Shown here: piece by piece, positions 1 through 10,008 of the stretch
Position numbering within the stretch: position 1 is the stretch's first letter
Layout of the letters: each line of letters begins with the position of its first letter
Source of the DNA: UBA4738 sp002413305
GTDB lineage: Bacteria; Actinomycetota; UBA4738
DNA length: 19,437 nt
Direction: 5' to 3'
NCBI GenBank assembly: GCA_036847185.1
Contig: DAIUAM010000049.1
Location: 1 to 19,437, forward strand
Notes under the pieces: generated by a model
What the model saw: only the letters and a program-made list of their open reading frames with translations
The model's database searches: none
What the model was told of the DNA's origin: nothing
Position numbers and translations under genes: made by a program

Positions 1-73
1 CCCCCCCCTCCCCCGCCGGCGCCGTAGCCGCCGCCCGACCCCGGGCCGACCGCCCGGAAGCCCGAGCGTTCGG

Positions 74-79
74 TAGCGT
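74..79 (+). promoter_or_regulatory. Candidate -10 box (TAGCGT) of a leaderless transcript
   Basis: TAGCGT fits the TANNNT pattern of actinobacterial -10 elements. It ends 7 bases before the ATG at 87, so transcription would begin at or next to the start codon. No purine-rich Shine-Dalgarno sequence is visible before that ATG. No convincing -35 box is seen. Three other genes in the window show the same arrangement. Confidence 0.4.
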
Positions 80-86
80 TACCGAC

Positions 87-1640
87 ATGGCCGAAGCGAA
101 GCGGTTCCCCTCGGGGTGCGTGGCGTCCCCGCACTACCTGGCCTCGGCGGCCGGGCTGGCCGTGCTGGCGTCCGGAGGGAACGCGCTGGACGCGGCCGTG
201 GCGACGAACCTGACCCTCGGCGTGGTCACGCCGTACCACTGCGGCTACGGCGGGGACCTGTTCGCCATCGTCTGGAAGGACGGCCGGATCGCCGCCTACA
301 ACGGCTCCGGGCGGGCCCCTTCCGCGGCCACGCCCGAGGCGGTCCGGGCGGCCCTGGGCGGCGCGTGCCAGATGCCGTACCTCGGGCCGCAGACCGTCAC
401 GGTCCCCGGGGCGGTGGAGGGGTGGTTCGCCCTGCTCGATCGGTTCGGTACGCGGTCGTTCGCGGAGCTCGCCGCTCGCGCGCTCGCCTACGCGCGGGAC
501 GGGTTCGAGCTGACGCGCAAGGCGTCGGAGAGCTTGCAGCGGACGCGGGCCATCTTCACCAAGTCGCCCGAGTGGCAGGCGATCTATGGTGCGGCGGCCG
601 AGGGAGCGGTACTCCGCCAGCCCGCGCTGGCCCGGACGATCGAAACACTCGCGCGCGAAGGTCCCGACGCGTACTACCGGGGGCCGATCGGCGGATCGAT
701 CGCCGGTCACCTCCGGTCGCTGGGAGGCCTGATGGCCGAAACGGACCTGGCCGCGCACCGCGGCGACTGGGTGCAGCCGCTGCGGGGCCGGTTCGGCGAT
801 GTGGAGATCCTGGAGCTGCCGCCGAACAGCCAGGGCGTCACCGTGCTGGAGGCGCTGGCGATCGTGGAGGCGACGGGCTCGCTGCCGCCGGATGGCGCCG
901 ACCGGCAGCATCTCCTGATCGAAGCGATGAAGCTGGCCCTGGCCGACCGGAACGAGCACGTGGGCGACCCGGCCACCATGCGGATGGCCCCCGAGAGGTT
1001 GTTCGATCCGGGGTGGGCCACGCAGCGCGCCTCCCGGATCGATCCGGCCAGGGCGGCGGCCCCTGAACCCGAGCGGGACTCGCCCGGCGACACCGTCTAC
1101 CTCTGCGCGGCCGATCGGGACGGCATGCTGGTCAGCCTCATCCAGTCGAACTACGCGGGGTTCGGGTCGGGCGTCACCGTGCCCGAGTGGGGCATCAACC
1201 TGCAGAACCGGGCGACGTTCTTCTCCCTGGACCCCGGACACGTGAACGCCATCGGACCGGGCAAGCGCACTCTGCACACGCTGATCCCGGCGATGGCCTT
1301 CCGGGACGGCAAGCCCTGGCTCGTCTTCGGCACCATGGGCGGCGACGGCCAGGCCCAGACCCACCTGCAACTGCTGGTCATGATCGTCGGCGACGGCTGG
1401 GACATCCAGCGGGCCATCGACGCTCCTCGCTGGATGGTGTCGCCACGCGACTGGTCCGTGACCGCGGAGTCGAGGTTCGGACCCGAGGTCCTCCAGGACC
1501 TCCAGGAGCGGGGCCATGTGATCGCCGTGACCGGAGCGTTCGACCCGATCCTCGGACACGCCCACGCGATCCAGGTGACCGAGGGCGGCTACGCCGGCGC
1601 CACCGATCCCCGTGCCGAGGGCGCCGTGCTCGGCGTGTAG
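87..1640 (+). CDS. Gamma-glutamyltransferase-family N-terminal nucleophile hydrolase
   Basis: This 517-residue protein belongs to the gamma-glutamyltranspeptidase superfamily, whose members self-cleave into two subunits and hydrolyse or transfer gamma-glutamyl (or, in acylase-like branches, other acyl) groups. The N-terminus has the family pattern ASPHYLASAAGLAVLASGGN followed by a DAAVAT stretch. The predicted cleavage point and nucleophile is Thr336 in GDTVYL, which would give an alpha chain of about 335 residues and a beta chain of about 182. The later GTMGGDGQAQTHLQ motif (from about nt 1330) corresponds to the oxyanion-hole Gly-Gly region. There is no signal peptide, unlike the periplasmic or secreted Ggt enzymes, so it probably acts in the cytoplasm, as do YwrD-like members. 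The substrate cannot be read from the sequence. The ATG at 87 is chosen because family homology starts within ten residues and a -10-like box lies just upstream. Confidence 0.88.
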   Translation: MAEAKRFPSGCVASPHYLASAAGLAVLASGGNALDAAVATNLTLGVVTPYHCGYGGDLFAIVWKDGRIAAYNGSGRAPSAATPEAVRAALGGACQMPYLGPQTVTVPGAVEGWFALLDRFGTRSFAELAARALAYARDGFELTRKASESLQRTRAIFTKSPEWQAIYGAAAEGAVLRQPALARTIETLAREGPDAYYRGPIGGSIAGHLRSLGGLMAETDLAAHRGDWVQPLRGRFGDVEILELPPNSQGVTVLEALAIVEATGSLPPDGADRQHLLIEAMKLALADRNEHVGDPATMRMAPERLFDPGWATQRASRIDPARAAAPEPERDSPGDTVYLCAADRDGMLVSLIQSNYAGFGSGVTVPEWGINLQNRATFFSLDPGHVNAIGPGKRTLHTLIPAMAFRDGKPWLVFGTMGGDGQAQTHLQLLVMIVGDGWDIQRAIDAPRWMVSPRDWSVTAESRFGPEVLQDLQERGHVIAVTGAFDPILGHAHAIQVTEGGYAGATDPRAEGAVLGV

Positions 1641-1669
1641 CGGAACCGGCCGCCCACCGCTGTGTTCCG
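1641..1669 (+). terminator. Weak hairpin after the gamma-glutamyltransferase gene
   Basis: CGGAAC at 1641-1646 pairs perfectly with GTTCCG at 1664-1669 across a 17-base loop, directly after the TAG stop at 1638-1640. No T-run follows. It could act as a U-less terminator, but the stem is short. Confidence 0.2.
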
Positions 1670-1763
1670 TACCGTACCGAACCTGTACTCTGGGACGGGA
1701 GTGCGAGGACCGGTCGCGGCGGGGGTGGCGTCCGACGGCTCGACGATCCCGGGCGGCCGGAGC

Positions 1764-1789
1764 CTGACAAGCCAGTTCGAACGTATGAC
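1764..1789 (+). promoter_or_regulatory. Candidate promoter of the ABC exporter operon
   Basis: CTGACA at 1764-1769 matches five of six -35 consensus bases and TATGAC at 1784-1789 resembles a -10 box. The spacer is 14 bases, shorter than the usual 16-18, so this is only a candidate. It would give a leader of roughly 50 bases before the ATG at 1850. A second -10-like hexamer, TACTCT, lies at 1686-1691. Confidence 0.25.
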
Positions 1790-1849
1790 TGCGTGGCGCT
1801 TCGGCGCGCGCGTTGCCGGCAGACGTATCGCGGCACGACAAGGGGAGTC

Positions 1850-3619
1850 ATGGACGTCCAGATCGGATCGCTCGACCCACGCAGCGTGTTTCGCCGCGGC
1901 CTGGCCTACATCTGGTCGTACATCCGCATGCATCCCCTCCCGTTCACCATCGCGGTGGCCGGGGCCACCGTCTACGCCCTGATGACGGTGGCCACCACCG
2001 TGGTCCTCGGACACGTCACCGACCACGTCCTGCTGCCGGCGTTCCATGGCGGCGTGCGGCCCGGGACCATCGTCGGCGGCGTCGTGGCGATCATGGCCGT
2101 CGCCGTGATCCGGGCCGGCGGCATCATCACCCGCCGGTACTTCGCCGGGATGACCGCCGCGCGGACCAAGCGCAGCTTGGCCTGGAGCGTGGTCGACAAG
2201 TACCAGGCCCTGCCGCTCGCCTATCACCGTTCCAGGCCGACCGGGGAGTTGATGGCGCACGCCGAGGCCGACGTGTTGGCCGCGGTGGACATCCTGCATC
2301 CGCTCCCCTATTCGATCGCCGTGGTACTGCTCATCCTGTTCGCCGGCATCACGCTGATCGTGACCGACCCCTTCATGGCATTGGTCGGCTGTTCGATCCT
2401 GCCGGGCCTCGCCTTCATCAACCGCATCTACACGCGGAAGGTCGAGGGGCCGGCGACCCGTGCCCAGGAGCGGATCGGCGACGTGTCGAGCGTCGCCCAC
2501 GAGAGCCTGGACGGCGCCCTGGTCGTCAAGACGCTCGGCCGCGAGCAGGCCGAGGTGGCCCGGCTGGAGCACGCGGCGAACGCCCTGCGCGACGAGCGGA
2601 TCCACATGGGCTCGCTGCGGGCCTCGTTCGAACCCTCCTTCGAGGCCATCCCGGCCCTGGGGATCGTGCTCCTCATAGCGGTGGGGTCCTGGCGCGTCTC
2701 CCGCGGCTCGATCTCCGTCGGTGAGCTGGTCCAGTTCGTCAGCCTGTTCGAACTGCTGGCCTTCCCCATGCGGCTCATCGGGTTCCTGCTGTCCGACATC
2801 CCGCGGTCGGTGGTCGGCCGGACCCGGATCGAGGAGGTGCTGCACGAACCGATCGACCTGTCGCCCGCCATCGAGAAGCTTCCGCTCCCCGCGGGACCGC
2901 TCGGCGTTTCCGTGGCTTCGGCCTCCTTCGGCTACGGTCCGAATCAGGTCCTCAAGGATCTCTCGTTCGAGGTGCGGCCGAACGAATCGGTCGCCCTGGT
3001 GGGCGCCACCGGCTCCGGGAAGAGCACGATCGCCCAACTCCTGGTCCGGCTGGCCGACCCCGGCGCGGGATCGATCCGGATCGGAGGGGTCGATCTGCGT
3101 CACATCGACCCCGAGCGGCTGCGGCGGGAGGCGGCCGTCGTGTTCCAGGAGAGCTTCTTGTTCGCCTCCTCCATTCGGGACAACATCGCGCTCGACGAGG
3201 ACGTCACCGACGAGGACATCCGGCGGGCGGCCCGCCTAGCTCAAGCCCACGAGTTCGTCCTCGACATGCCGCGCGGGTACCGCACCGTGCTGGGCGAGCG
3301 CGGGGTCACGCTCTCCGGCGGCCAGCGGCAGCGGGTCGCGCTGGCCCGCGCGCTGGTGCGGAACCCGCGCCTGCTGATCCTGGACGACGCCACGTCCGCG
3401 GTGGACCCCACGGTGGAGGCGGCCATCATCGACGCGCTCCGGACGAAGCTCGAGGCCACTCTGGTCGTGGTCGCGTACCGGATCTCGACGATCAGCCTGG
3501 CCGACCGCGTCCTGTTCCTGGAGGACGGCCGGATCGCAGCCGACGGAACACACCGCGAGCTGCTCTCCTACCCGGCCTACGAGGCGATGGTCCGAGCCTA
3601 CGAACGGGGTGCCGCGTGA
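1850..3619 (+). CDS. ABC exporter half-transporter with degenerate ATPase site (subunit 1)
   Basis: This 589-residue half-transporter has six predicted membrane helices (about 31-54, 73-93, 153-172, 175-193, 264-282, 290-314) followed by an ATPase domain. Walker A is GATGSGKST at 385-393, the Q-loop Gln is 433, and the signature LSGGQ is canonical at 488-492. Two catalytic positions are replaced: the Walker B base is Asp513 (LLILDDATSAVD) where Glu is usual, and the H-loop residue is Tyr543 (VVAYRIST) where His is usual. Its own nucleotide site should therefore hydrolyse ATP poorly, the pattern of one partner in heterodimeric exporters such as TM287/288 or BmrCD. The ATG at 1850 follows AAGGGGAG and sits about 30 residues before the first helix. 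An open frame extends upstream but lacks family character. The gene overlaps the next by four bases. The substrate is unknown. Confidence 0.92.
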   Translation: MDVQIGSLDPRSVFRRGLAYIWSYIRMHPLPFTIAVAGATVYALMTVATTVVLGHVTDHVLLPAFHGGVRPGTIVGGVVAIMAVAVIRAGGIITRRYFAGMTAARTKRSLAWSVVDKYQALPLAYHRSRPTGELMAHAEADVLAAVDILHPLPYSIAVVLLILFAGITLIVTDPFMALVGCSILPGLAFINRIYTRKVEGPATRAQERIGDVSSVAHESLDGALVVKTLGREQAEVARLEHAANALRDERIHMGSLRASFEPSFEAIPALGIVLLIAVGSWRVSRGSISVGELVQFVSLFELLAFPMRLIGFLLSDIPRSVVGRTRIEEVLHEPIDLSPAIEKLPLPAGPLGVSVASASFGYGPNQVLKDLSFEVRPNESVALVGATGSGKSTIAQLLVRLADPGAGSIRIGGVDLRHIDPERLRREAAVVFQESFLFASSIRDNIALDEDVTDEDIRRAARLAQAHEFVLDMPRGYRTVLGERGVTLSGGQRQRVALARALVRNPRLLILDDATSAVDPTVEAAIIDALRTKLEATLVVVAYRISTISLADRVLFLEDGRIAADGTHRELLSYPAYEAMVRAYERGAA

Positions 3620-5595
3620 AGGCGGTGAACGACCCTCGGGACGACCGCGTCGACCAGCACGTCGACCCGGGTGAGTTCGCCTCGGAGCGGGCCGGGCGGG
3701 TCGACGGGAAGCGGGCTCGCAAGGATCCCGGGCCAGCCCTCGAAGACATCGTCCCGCCGTTCGGGTTCGACGGGGGCTCCGCCCCGCAGCCGCGCGACGG
3801 CGAGCAGCCCTCCAAGGCCGACCCGCTTCCGGAGGTCGAAGGCGCGCTCCACCTGCTCCGGCGCGGGCTCCGAGAAAGTCCCGAGCTCCGGGCGGGCATC
3901 GGCTACACGATCCTGCTGTCGATGGCGCTGACGGCGGGTCGCCTGCTCATCCCCATCCTGATCCAGCAGATCTTCGACCGGGGCCTGCACGACGGGAAAG
4001 GCTACTCACCCGGGTTCATCTATCCGGCCTGCGGGATCGCCACGGCCGCCATCGTGGCGGTGTACTTCGCCGGACGTTCCACCTACCGACGGCTGGTCCG
4101 GGCCAGCGAGTCGGCCCTGGCCGCCCTCCGCGTCCGCGCGTTCGGGCACATCCACGAGCTGTCGATCGCCGAGCAGTCCGAAGAGAAGCGCGGCGCCTTC
4201 GTCTCCCGGGTGACCGCCGACGTGGACACGCTCGGCCAGTTCTTGGAGTGGGGCGGCATCTCGTGGATCACGAGCACCGCGCTGATGCTCGGCACGGCGG
4301 TGACGATGTTCGTCTACTCGTGGCAGCTGGCGTTGATCGCGCTGTTCGGGGTGCTCCCCCTCTTCTACGTGCTGCGCGTGCTGCAGCGCGGGATGCTCGC
4401 TGCCTACGACCTGGTGCGGACCCGGGTCGGCGAGACCCTGTCCGAGGTGTCGGAGAGCCTGATGGGTGCGGCGGTCGTCCGCGCCTACGGCCTGGAGGAG
4501 CGGACGAACCGCCGGCTCCGCGAGGCAATCCAGCGCCGGTACAAGGCCGAGATGCTCAGCGCGAAGTACATGGCCACCATCTTCCCGGCCGCCGACCTGT
4601 TCGGCGCGATCTCCGTGGCCGCCGTGGTCGGGATCGGCGCATGGCTCGGCCGGGGCTGGGGGCTCTCGTTCGGCGACCTGGTCGCCTTCGTCTTCCTGGT
4701 CAGCATCTTCGTCCAGCCCATGTCGGAGCTGTCCGAGACGTTCGACATGACCCAGACGGCCATCGCCGGCTGGCGGAAGGTGCTCGGCGTCCTGGACGTC
4801 CCGATCGACCTGATCGAACCCTCGCCGGGGATCGAGCTGGATGGGGGCTCGCTGGCCGTTCAGACCGAGTGCCTCGAGTTCGGCTACCGGGACGGCGACG
4901 GGCTGGTGCTTCGAGGGATCGACGTCGAGATCCCGGCCGGCGCACACATCGCGGTGGTCGGCGAGACCGGACATGGGAAGACCACGTTCGCGAAGCTCCT
5001 CTGCCGGCTAGCGGACCCCACCTCCGGGCGGATCGTGGTGGGTGAGGTCGACCTGCGCGAGGTCGCCCCGGCCTCCCGGCGAGGGCGGGTCCGGATGGTG
5101 CCGCAGGACGGGTTCCTCTTCGACACCACGGTCCGGGAGAACGTGCGGATGGGCCATCCGCAGGCATCGGACGAGGACATCGACTGGTCCTTCCGCACGC
5201 TCGGGCTAGGACCGTGGGTCGAGGGGCTCCCCGAAGGCCTGGACACACGGGTCGGCGAGCGCGGGGAGAGCCTCTCGGTCGGCGAACGCCAGCTGGTCGC
5301 CCTGGCCCGGGCGCAGCTCGGGGACCCTGGCCTGCTGATCCTGGACGAAGCCACCAGCGCCGTCGACCCCGAGACGGAGCGGGTGCTGGCCGAGGCTCTG
5401 ATCCGGCTCTCGGAGGGCCGGACGACCGTGACGATCGCCCACCGGATGTCGACCGCCGAGACCGCCGAGATGGTGCTGGTCTTCCATCGCGGCCGGATCG
5501 CGGAACGCGGCAAGCACGACGAGCTGGTCGAAGCCGGCGGGATCTACGCCGGCCTGTACGAGAGCTGGCTGGGGAACACGCGGGTCACGCAGTAG
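3616..5595 (+). CDS. ABC exporter half-transporter with catalytic ATPase site (subunit 2)
   Basis: This 659-residue partner starts at GTG within a GTGA overlap with the previous stop, implying translational coupling and equal synthesis. A hydrophilic, charged N-terminal extension of about 90 residues precedes the first helix (about 95-118). Walker A is GETGHGKTT at 449-457, with an unusual His in place of the common Ser or Ala. The Q-loop Gln is 497. Walker B has the catalytic Glu578 (LLILDEATSAVD) and the H-loop has His609 (TIAHRMST). The signature is degenerate, LSVGE at 553-557. In the head-to-tail dimer this signature would face the degenerate site of subunit 1, while the intact Walker and H-loop residues pair with subunit 1's LSGGQ. 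A heterodimeric exporter with one active site follows. The substrate cannot be inferred. Confidence 0.92.
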   Translation: MKAVNDPRDDRVDQHVDPGEFASERAGRVDGKRARKDPGPALEDIVPPFGFDGGSAPQPRDGEQPSKADPLPEVEGALHLLRRGLRESPELRAGIGYTILLSMALTAGRLLIPILIQQIFDRGLHDGKGYSPGFIYPACGIATAAIVAVYFAGRSTYRRLVRASESALAALRVRAFGHIHELSIAEQSEEKRGAFVSRVTADVDTLGQFLEWGGISWITSTALMLGTAVTMFVYSWQLALIALFGVLPLFYVLRVLQRGMLAAYDLVRTRVGETLSEVSESLMGAAVVRAYGLEERTNRRLREAIQRRYKAEMLSAKYMATIFPAADLFGAISVAAVVGIGAWLGRGWGLSFGDLVAFVFLVSIFVQPMSELSETFDMTQTAIAGWRKVLGVLDVPIDLIEPSPGIELDGGSLAVQTECLEFGYRDGDGLVLRGIDVEIPAGAHIAVVGETGHGKTTFAKLLCRLADPTSGRIVVGEVDLREVAPASRRGRVRMVPQDGFLFDTTVRENVRMGHPQASDEDIDWSFRTLGLGPWVEGLPEGLDTRVGERGESLSVGERQLVALARAQLGDPGLLILDEATSAVDPETERVLAEALIRLSEGRTTVTIAHRMSTAETAEMVLVFHRGRIAERGKHDELVEAGGIYAGLYESWLGNTRVTQ

Positions 5596-5623
5596 GTCGA
5601 TCCGACGGAGAGGAAACCGGGAC

Positions 5624-6751
5624 GTGCGTTCGCGGGAGCTCGGAGTGGCGATCGGAACGCTCGAACCGGGCCCGAACGACGCCATCACCGACGTCGACGG
5701 GGTGCTGGTGGGACACACCACCCTGATCGCGGGTGACGGGCCCCTCGTCATCGGCCGGGGCCCGGTTCGAACGGGCGTCACCGTGATCGTGCCCAGCACG
5801 TCGATCCGGTCCGAACCGCTCTTCGCCGGCTGCCACCGCCTGAACGGCAACGGCGAGCTGACCGGGCTGGAGTGGATCCGGGAGTCCGGCATGCTGACCA
5901 CGCCGGTCGCCATCACCAATACCCACAGCGTGGGCGTGGTCCGCGACGCGCTGATCGCCTACGACGTCCGGACGCGCCGAACCGGCGACGTCCGGTGGTC
6001 GCTGCCCGTGGTCGGTGAGACGTGGGACGGCCTCCCGAACGACGTGAACGGCCAGCACGTGAAGCCCGAGCACCTGTTCGCCGCCATGGACACGGCGTCG
6101 TCCGGTCCGGTGGCCGAGGGCAGCGTCGGGGGTGGGACCGGCATGGTCTGCCACGAGTTCAAGGGCGGGATCGGGACCGCCTCGCGCCGTGTGCCCTCCG
6201 GGTTCACGGTGGGAGTGCTGGTCCAGGCCAATTACGGCGTGCGGTCCCGGCTGCGCGTGGACGGCGTGCCGGTCGGGGACGCTCTGCCCACCTCCGACAT
6301 CCCGTCTCCTTGGGAGCAGGAACGGCACGTTGGCCCGCCGCCGGGGGCCGGTTCGATCATCGTGATCGTCGCCACCGACGCCCCCTTGTTGTCGAACCAG
6401 TGCGACCGGCTGGCCCAGCGGGCCGGGCTCGGCATCGGCCGGATGGGGGGCGCGGGCTACAACTCGAGCGGGGACCTGTTCCTGTGCTTCTCGACCGGGA
6501 ACGCCGGCGCGCTACCGGATCCCGACGCCGAACGCGGCGAGGGCCCCGTCTCCAGGTCGGTGGAGCGCCTGTCCGATGCCCACATCGACCCGCTGTTCGA
6601 CGCGGTCATCGAAGCCACCGAGGAATCGATCCTGAACGCGCTCCTCGGCGCGCAGACGATGACGGGGCGAGACGGCATCACCGCCCACGCCCTCCCCCCA
6701 GACCGCCTGGTCGAGATCATGGCCCGCCACGGCCGGATGCGGGCGCGCTGA
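5624..6751 (+). CDS. P1/S58-family self-processing aminopeptidase (DmpA/BapA-like)
   Basis: This 375-residue protein matches the DmpA/BapA family (L-aminopeptidase/D-amidase/D-esterase and beta-peptidyl aminopeptidase), which cleaves itself before a Ser that then becomes the N-terminal nucleophile. That Ser is predicted at 244 in GAGSIIVIVATDAPLL. Supporting residues are Asn203 in VQANYG and Ser282 with Asp284 in NSSGDLF, corresponding to the Asn, Ser and Ser-x-Glu/Asp positions of the family. The N-terminal ITDVDGVLVGHTT and central GSVGGGTGM are also typical. The start is GTG at 5624, preceded by GGAGAGGA at 5607-5614, and lies only 28 bases after the ABC stop, so it is probably co-transcribed with the exporter. 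No signal peptide is seen. Substrate range varies widely in this family (D- or beta-amino acid amides, small peptides) and cannot be fixed here. Confidence 0.88.
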   Translation: MRSRELGVAIGTLEPGPNDAITDVDGVLVGHTTLIAGDGPLVIGRGPVRTGVTVIVPSTSIRSEPLFAGCHRLNGNGELTGLEWIRESGMLTTPVAITNTHSVGVVRDALIAYDVRTRRTGDVRWSLPVVGETWDGLPNDVNGQHVKPEHLFAAMDTASSGPVAEGSVGGGTGMVCHEFKGGIGTASRRVPSGFTVGVLVQANYGVRSRLRVDGVPVGDALPTSDIPSPWEQERHVGPPPGAGSIIVIVATDAPLLSNQCDRLAQRAGLGIGRMGGAGYNSSGDLFLCFSTGNAGALPDPDAERGEGPVSRSVERLSDAHIDPLFDAVIEATEESILNALLGAQTMTGRDGITAHALPPDRLVEIMARHGRMRAR

Positions 6752-6757
6752 ACCCTC

Positions 6758-8059
<1,302 letters not shown>

Positions 8060-8094
8060 CCTGCGCGCCTCCTCGTCCGGGCTCTCAAGTTCGA

Positions 8095-8100
8095 ATCTTA
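8095..8100 (-). promoter_or_regulatory. Candidate -10 box (TAAGAT) of the citrate synthase gene
   Basis: Read on the minus strand, TAAGAT lies 35 bases before the citrate synthase ATG at 8059. This would give a leader of about 28 bases that contains the GAGGAGG ribosome binding site. No good -35 hexamer is found at normal spacing. Confidence 0.3.
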
Positions 8101-8222
8101 GGCGAGGCGGGCCGAACCGGCGGCCCGAAGGTCCCGCGGCGAGCGGGCCGGGCGCCCGCGGCGCGACCGGCGGCGGCCTGGGCATCATTCAGGTACCACA
8201 GGGGAGAGTGGGGAGGGCTGCA

Positions 8223-9974
8223 ATGGCGACGTTGGTGCGCGGCCGAACCTGGCCGGACCATGAGATCTTCGAACGGCTTCGAGCCGGACTTCCGGTCGAC
8301 GTTCCGTATCACGGCATCGACCTCCTCGAGCATCCCCTGCTCAACAAGGGGATCGGTTTCCCGCATAGCGAACGAGACGCCTTCGGGCTCCGGGGTCTGC
8401 TCCCGGTCGGCGTCCGGTCGATGATGGAGCAGGTCGCGGTGGAGCTCGAACACAACCGCGCAAAGGGCGACGACCTGGAGCGCTACATCGGGCTGTCCGC
8501 GCTGCAGGACCGCAACGAGACGCTCTTCTACCGGGTCCTGGTGGAGAACCTCGAGGAGCTCCTCCCGATCGTGTACACCCCGACCGTCGGCCAGGCCTGC
8601 CAGCGGTACAGCCACATCTTCCGCCGCCCCCGCGGCCTGTGGATCACGCCGGCCGACGTCGATCGGATCCCGCAGATGCTTCGAACCGCCGCCAAGGACG
8701 AGGTCCGCCTCATCGTCGCCACAGACAACGAACGGATCCTGGGCCTGGGCGACCAGGGCGCCGGCGGCATGGGGATCCCGGTGGGGAAGCTCTCGCTGTA
8801 CACCGCGGGCGCCGGCATCCATCCCACCCTGACGCTCCCGGTCTCGCTGGACCTGGGCACCGACAACGAGGACCTGTTGGCCGACCCGCTGTACATGGGG
8901 TGGCGGCAACCCCGGCTCCGCGGCGAGGACTACGACCGGGTGATCGAGGCGTTCGTCTCCGCGGTCGAAGAGGTGTTCCCCCGGGCGTTGCTCCAGTGGG
9001 AGGACTTCAAACAGCACATCGCGATCCGACTGCTCGACCGGTACCGGCGGCGGCTGCCGAGCTTCAACGACGACATCCAGGGGACGTCGGCGGTGGTGCT
9101 GGGCGGGATCCTGGCCGGGCTGCGCGGGATGGGACGAACCCTCGCCGACCAGCGGCTGGTGTTCGTGGGCGCCGGCGCCGCCGGCATCGGTATCGCCCGG
9201 CTGGTCCGGGCCGCGATGCGCCGCGCGACGATGTCCGCGCACGAGATCCGGGGTTCGATCGTGATGCTCGACTCTCGGGGACTGCTCTTCGAGGGCCGGG
9301 AGGGCGTCGACGAGGACAAGCGGGAGTTCGCGCTGGGGCTGGGCGAGATGGCCGGGTTCGGGTTCGGCCGCGGTGACCGGTTCGCATTGGAGACCGTGGT
9401 CCGGCACATGAAGCCCACCGTCATGATCGGCACGACTGCCCAGCCGGGCACCTTCACCGAACCCGCCGTGCGCGCGATGGCCGAACACGCCGACCGGCCG
9501 ATCCTGCTGCCGCTCTCGAACCCGACCTCGAAGACCGAGGCCACCCCGAGTGACGTGCTGCGGTGGACCGAAGGCCGCGCCCTGGTCGCAACGGGTAGCC
9601 CCTTCCCCGACGTCGAGCTGGCCGACGGGGGCCGGCGGGTGATCGGGCAGGCGAACAACGCGTTCGTCTTCCCCGGGATCGGGCTCGGCCTGATCGTCGC
9701 CGAAGCGAGCGAGGTCACCGACGAGGTCTTCCTCGCCGCGGCCGACGCGCTCGCCGAGCACGTGTCGGCCGAGCGCCTGGACGCGGGCGCCCTGTACCCC
9801 ACGCAGTCCGCGCTGCGGGACGTGTCCCGCGATATCGCGCGCGCGGTGGTGCGCGTGGTCGTTGCGCAGGGCCTCAACCGCCGGGCACTGACGGAGGACG
9901 GGATCGCGCCGGCCGTCGACCGCGCCATGTGGTTCCCGGACTACGTGCCCTACCGTCCGGCCCCCAGGAGCTGA
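8223..9974 (+). CDS. Malic enzyme (large, NAD(P)-dependent, decarboxylating)
   Basis: This 583-residue enzyme is of the large (about 540-600 residue) malic enzyme type, which oxidatively decarboxylates malate to pyruvate and CO2 with NAD or NADP. Visible catalytic elements are Tyr118 in IVYTPTVGQAC (general acid), Lys189 in GIPVGKLSLYTAGAGI (general base) and the metal-binding Asp283-Asp284 in SFNDDIQGTSAV. A Rossmann motif GAGAAGIGIARL follows. NSTS-like LSNPTSKTEA and GQANNAFVFPGIGLG close the C-terminal part. The ATG at 8223 follows GGGAGGG with a 5-base gap; an open frame continues upstream but overlaps the citrate synthase start and lacks homology. The coenzyme preference cannot be decided by eye. 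It converges on the PLP lyase gene with 34 bases between stops. Confidence 0.93.
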   Translation: MATLVRGRTWPDHEIFERLRAGLPVDVPYHGIDLLEHPLLNKGIGFPHSERDAFGLRGLLPVGVRSMMEQVAVELEHNRAKGDDLERYIGLSALQDRNETLFYRVLVENLEELLPIVYTPTVGQACQRYSHIFRRPRGLWITPADVDRIPQMLRTAAKDEVRLIVATDNERILGLGDQGAGGMGIPVGKLSLYTAGAGIHPTLTLPVSLDLGTDNEDLLADPLYMGWRQPRLRGEDYDRVIEAFVSAVEEVFPRALLQWEDFKQHIAIRLLDRYRRRLPSFNDDIQGTSAVVLGGILAGLRGMGRTLADQRLVFVGAGAAGIGIARLVRAAMRRATMSAHEIRGSIVMLDSRGLLFEGREGVDEDKREFALGLGEMAGFGFGRGDRFALETVVRHMKPTVMIGTTAQPGTFTEPAVRAMAEHADRPILLPLSNPTSKTEATPSDVLRWTEGRALVATGSPFPDVELADGGRRVIGQANNAFVFPGIGLGLIVAEASEVTDEVFLAAADALAEHVSAERLDAGALYPTQSALRDVSRDIARAVVRVVVAQGLNRRALTEDGIAPAVDRAMWFPDYVPYRPAPRS

Positions 9975-10008
9975 GAGCCTTCCCTTTCGGCCTGCCCTCC
10001 GCGCGCCT

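Noticed and set aside
1187..1849. Upstream open extension of ABC subunit 1 overlapping the gamma-glutamyltransferase gene.
   Set aside because: It is Arg/Pro-rich shadow sequence of the other gene; the half-transporter homology starts at the ATG at 1850 after AAGGGGAG.
1589..3103. A 504-codon open frame antisense to ABC subunit 1.
   Set aside because: Composition is dominated by Asp, Gly, His and Arg repeats typical of antisense GC-rich code, with no ribosome site or family motifs.
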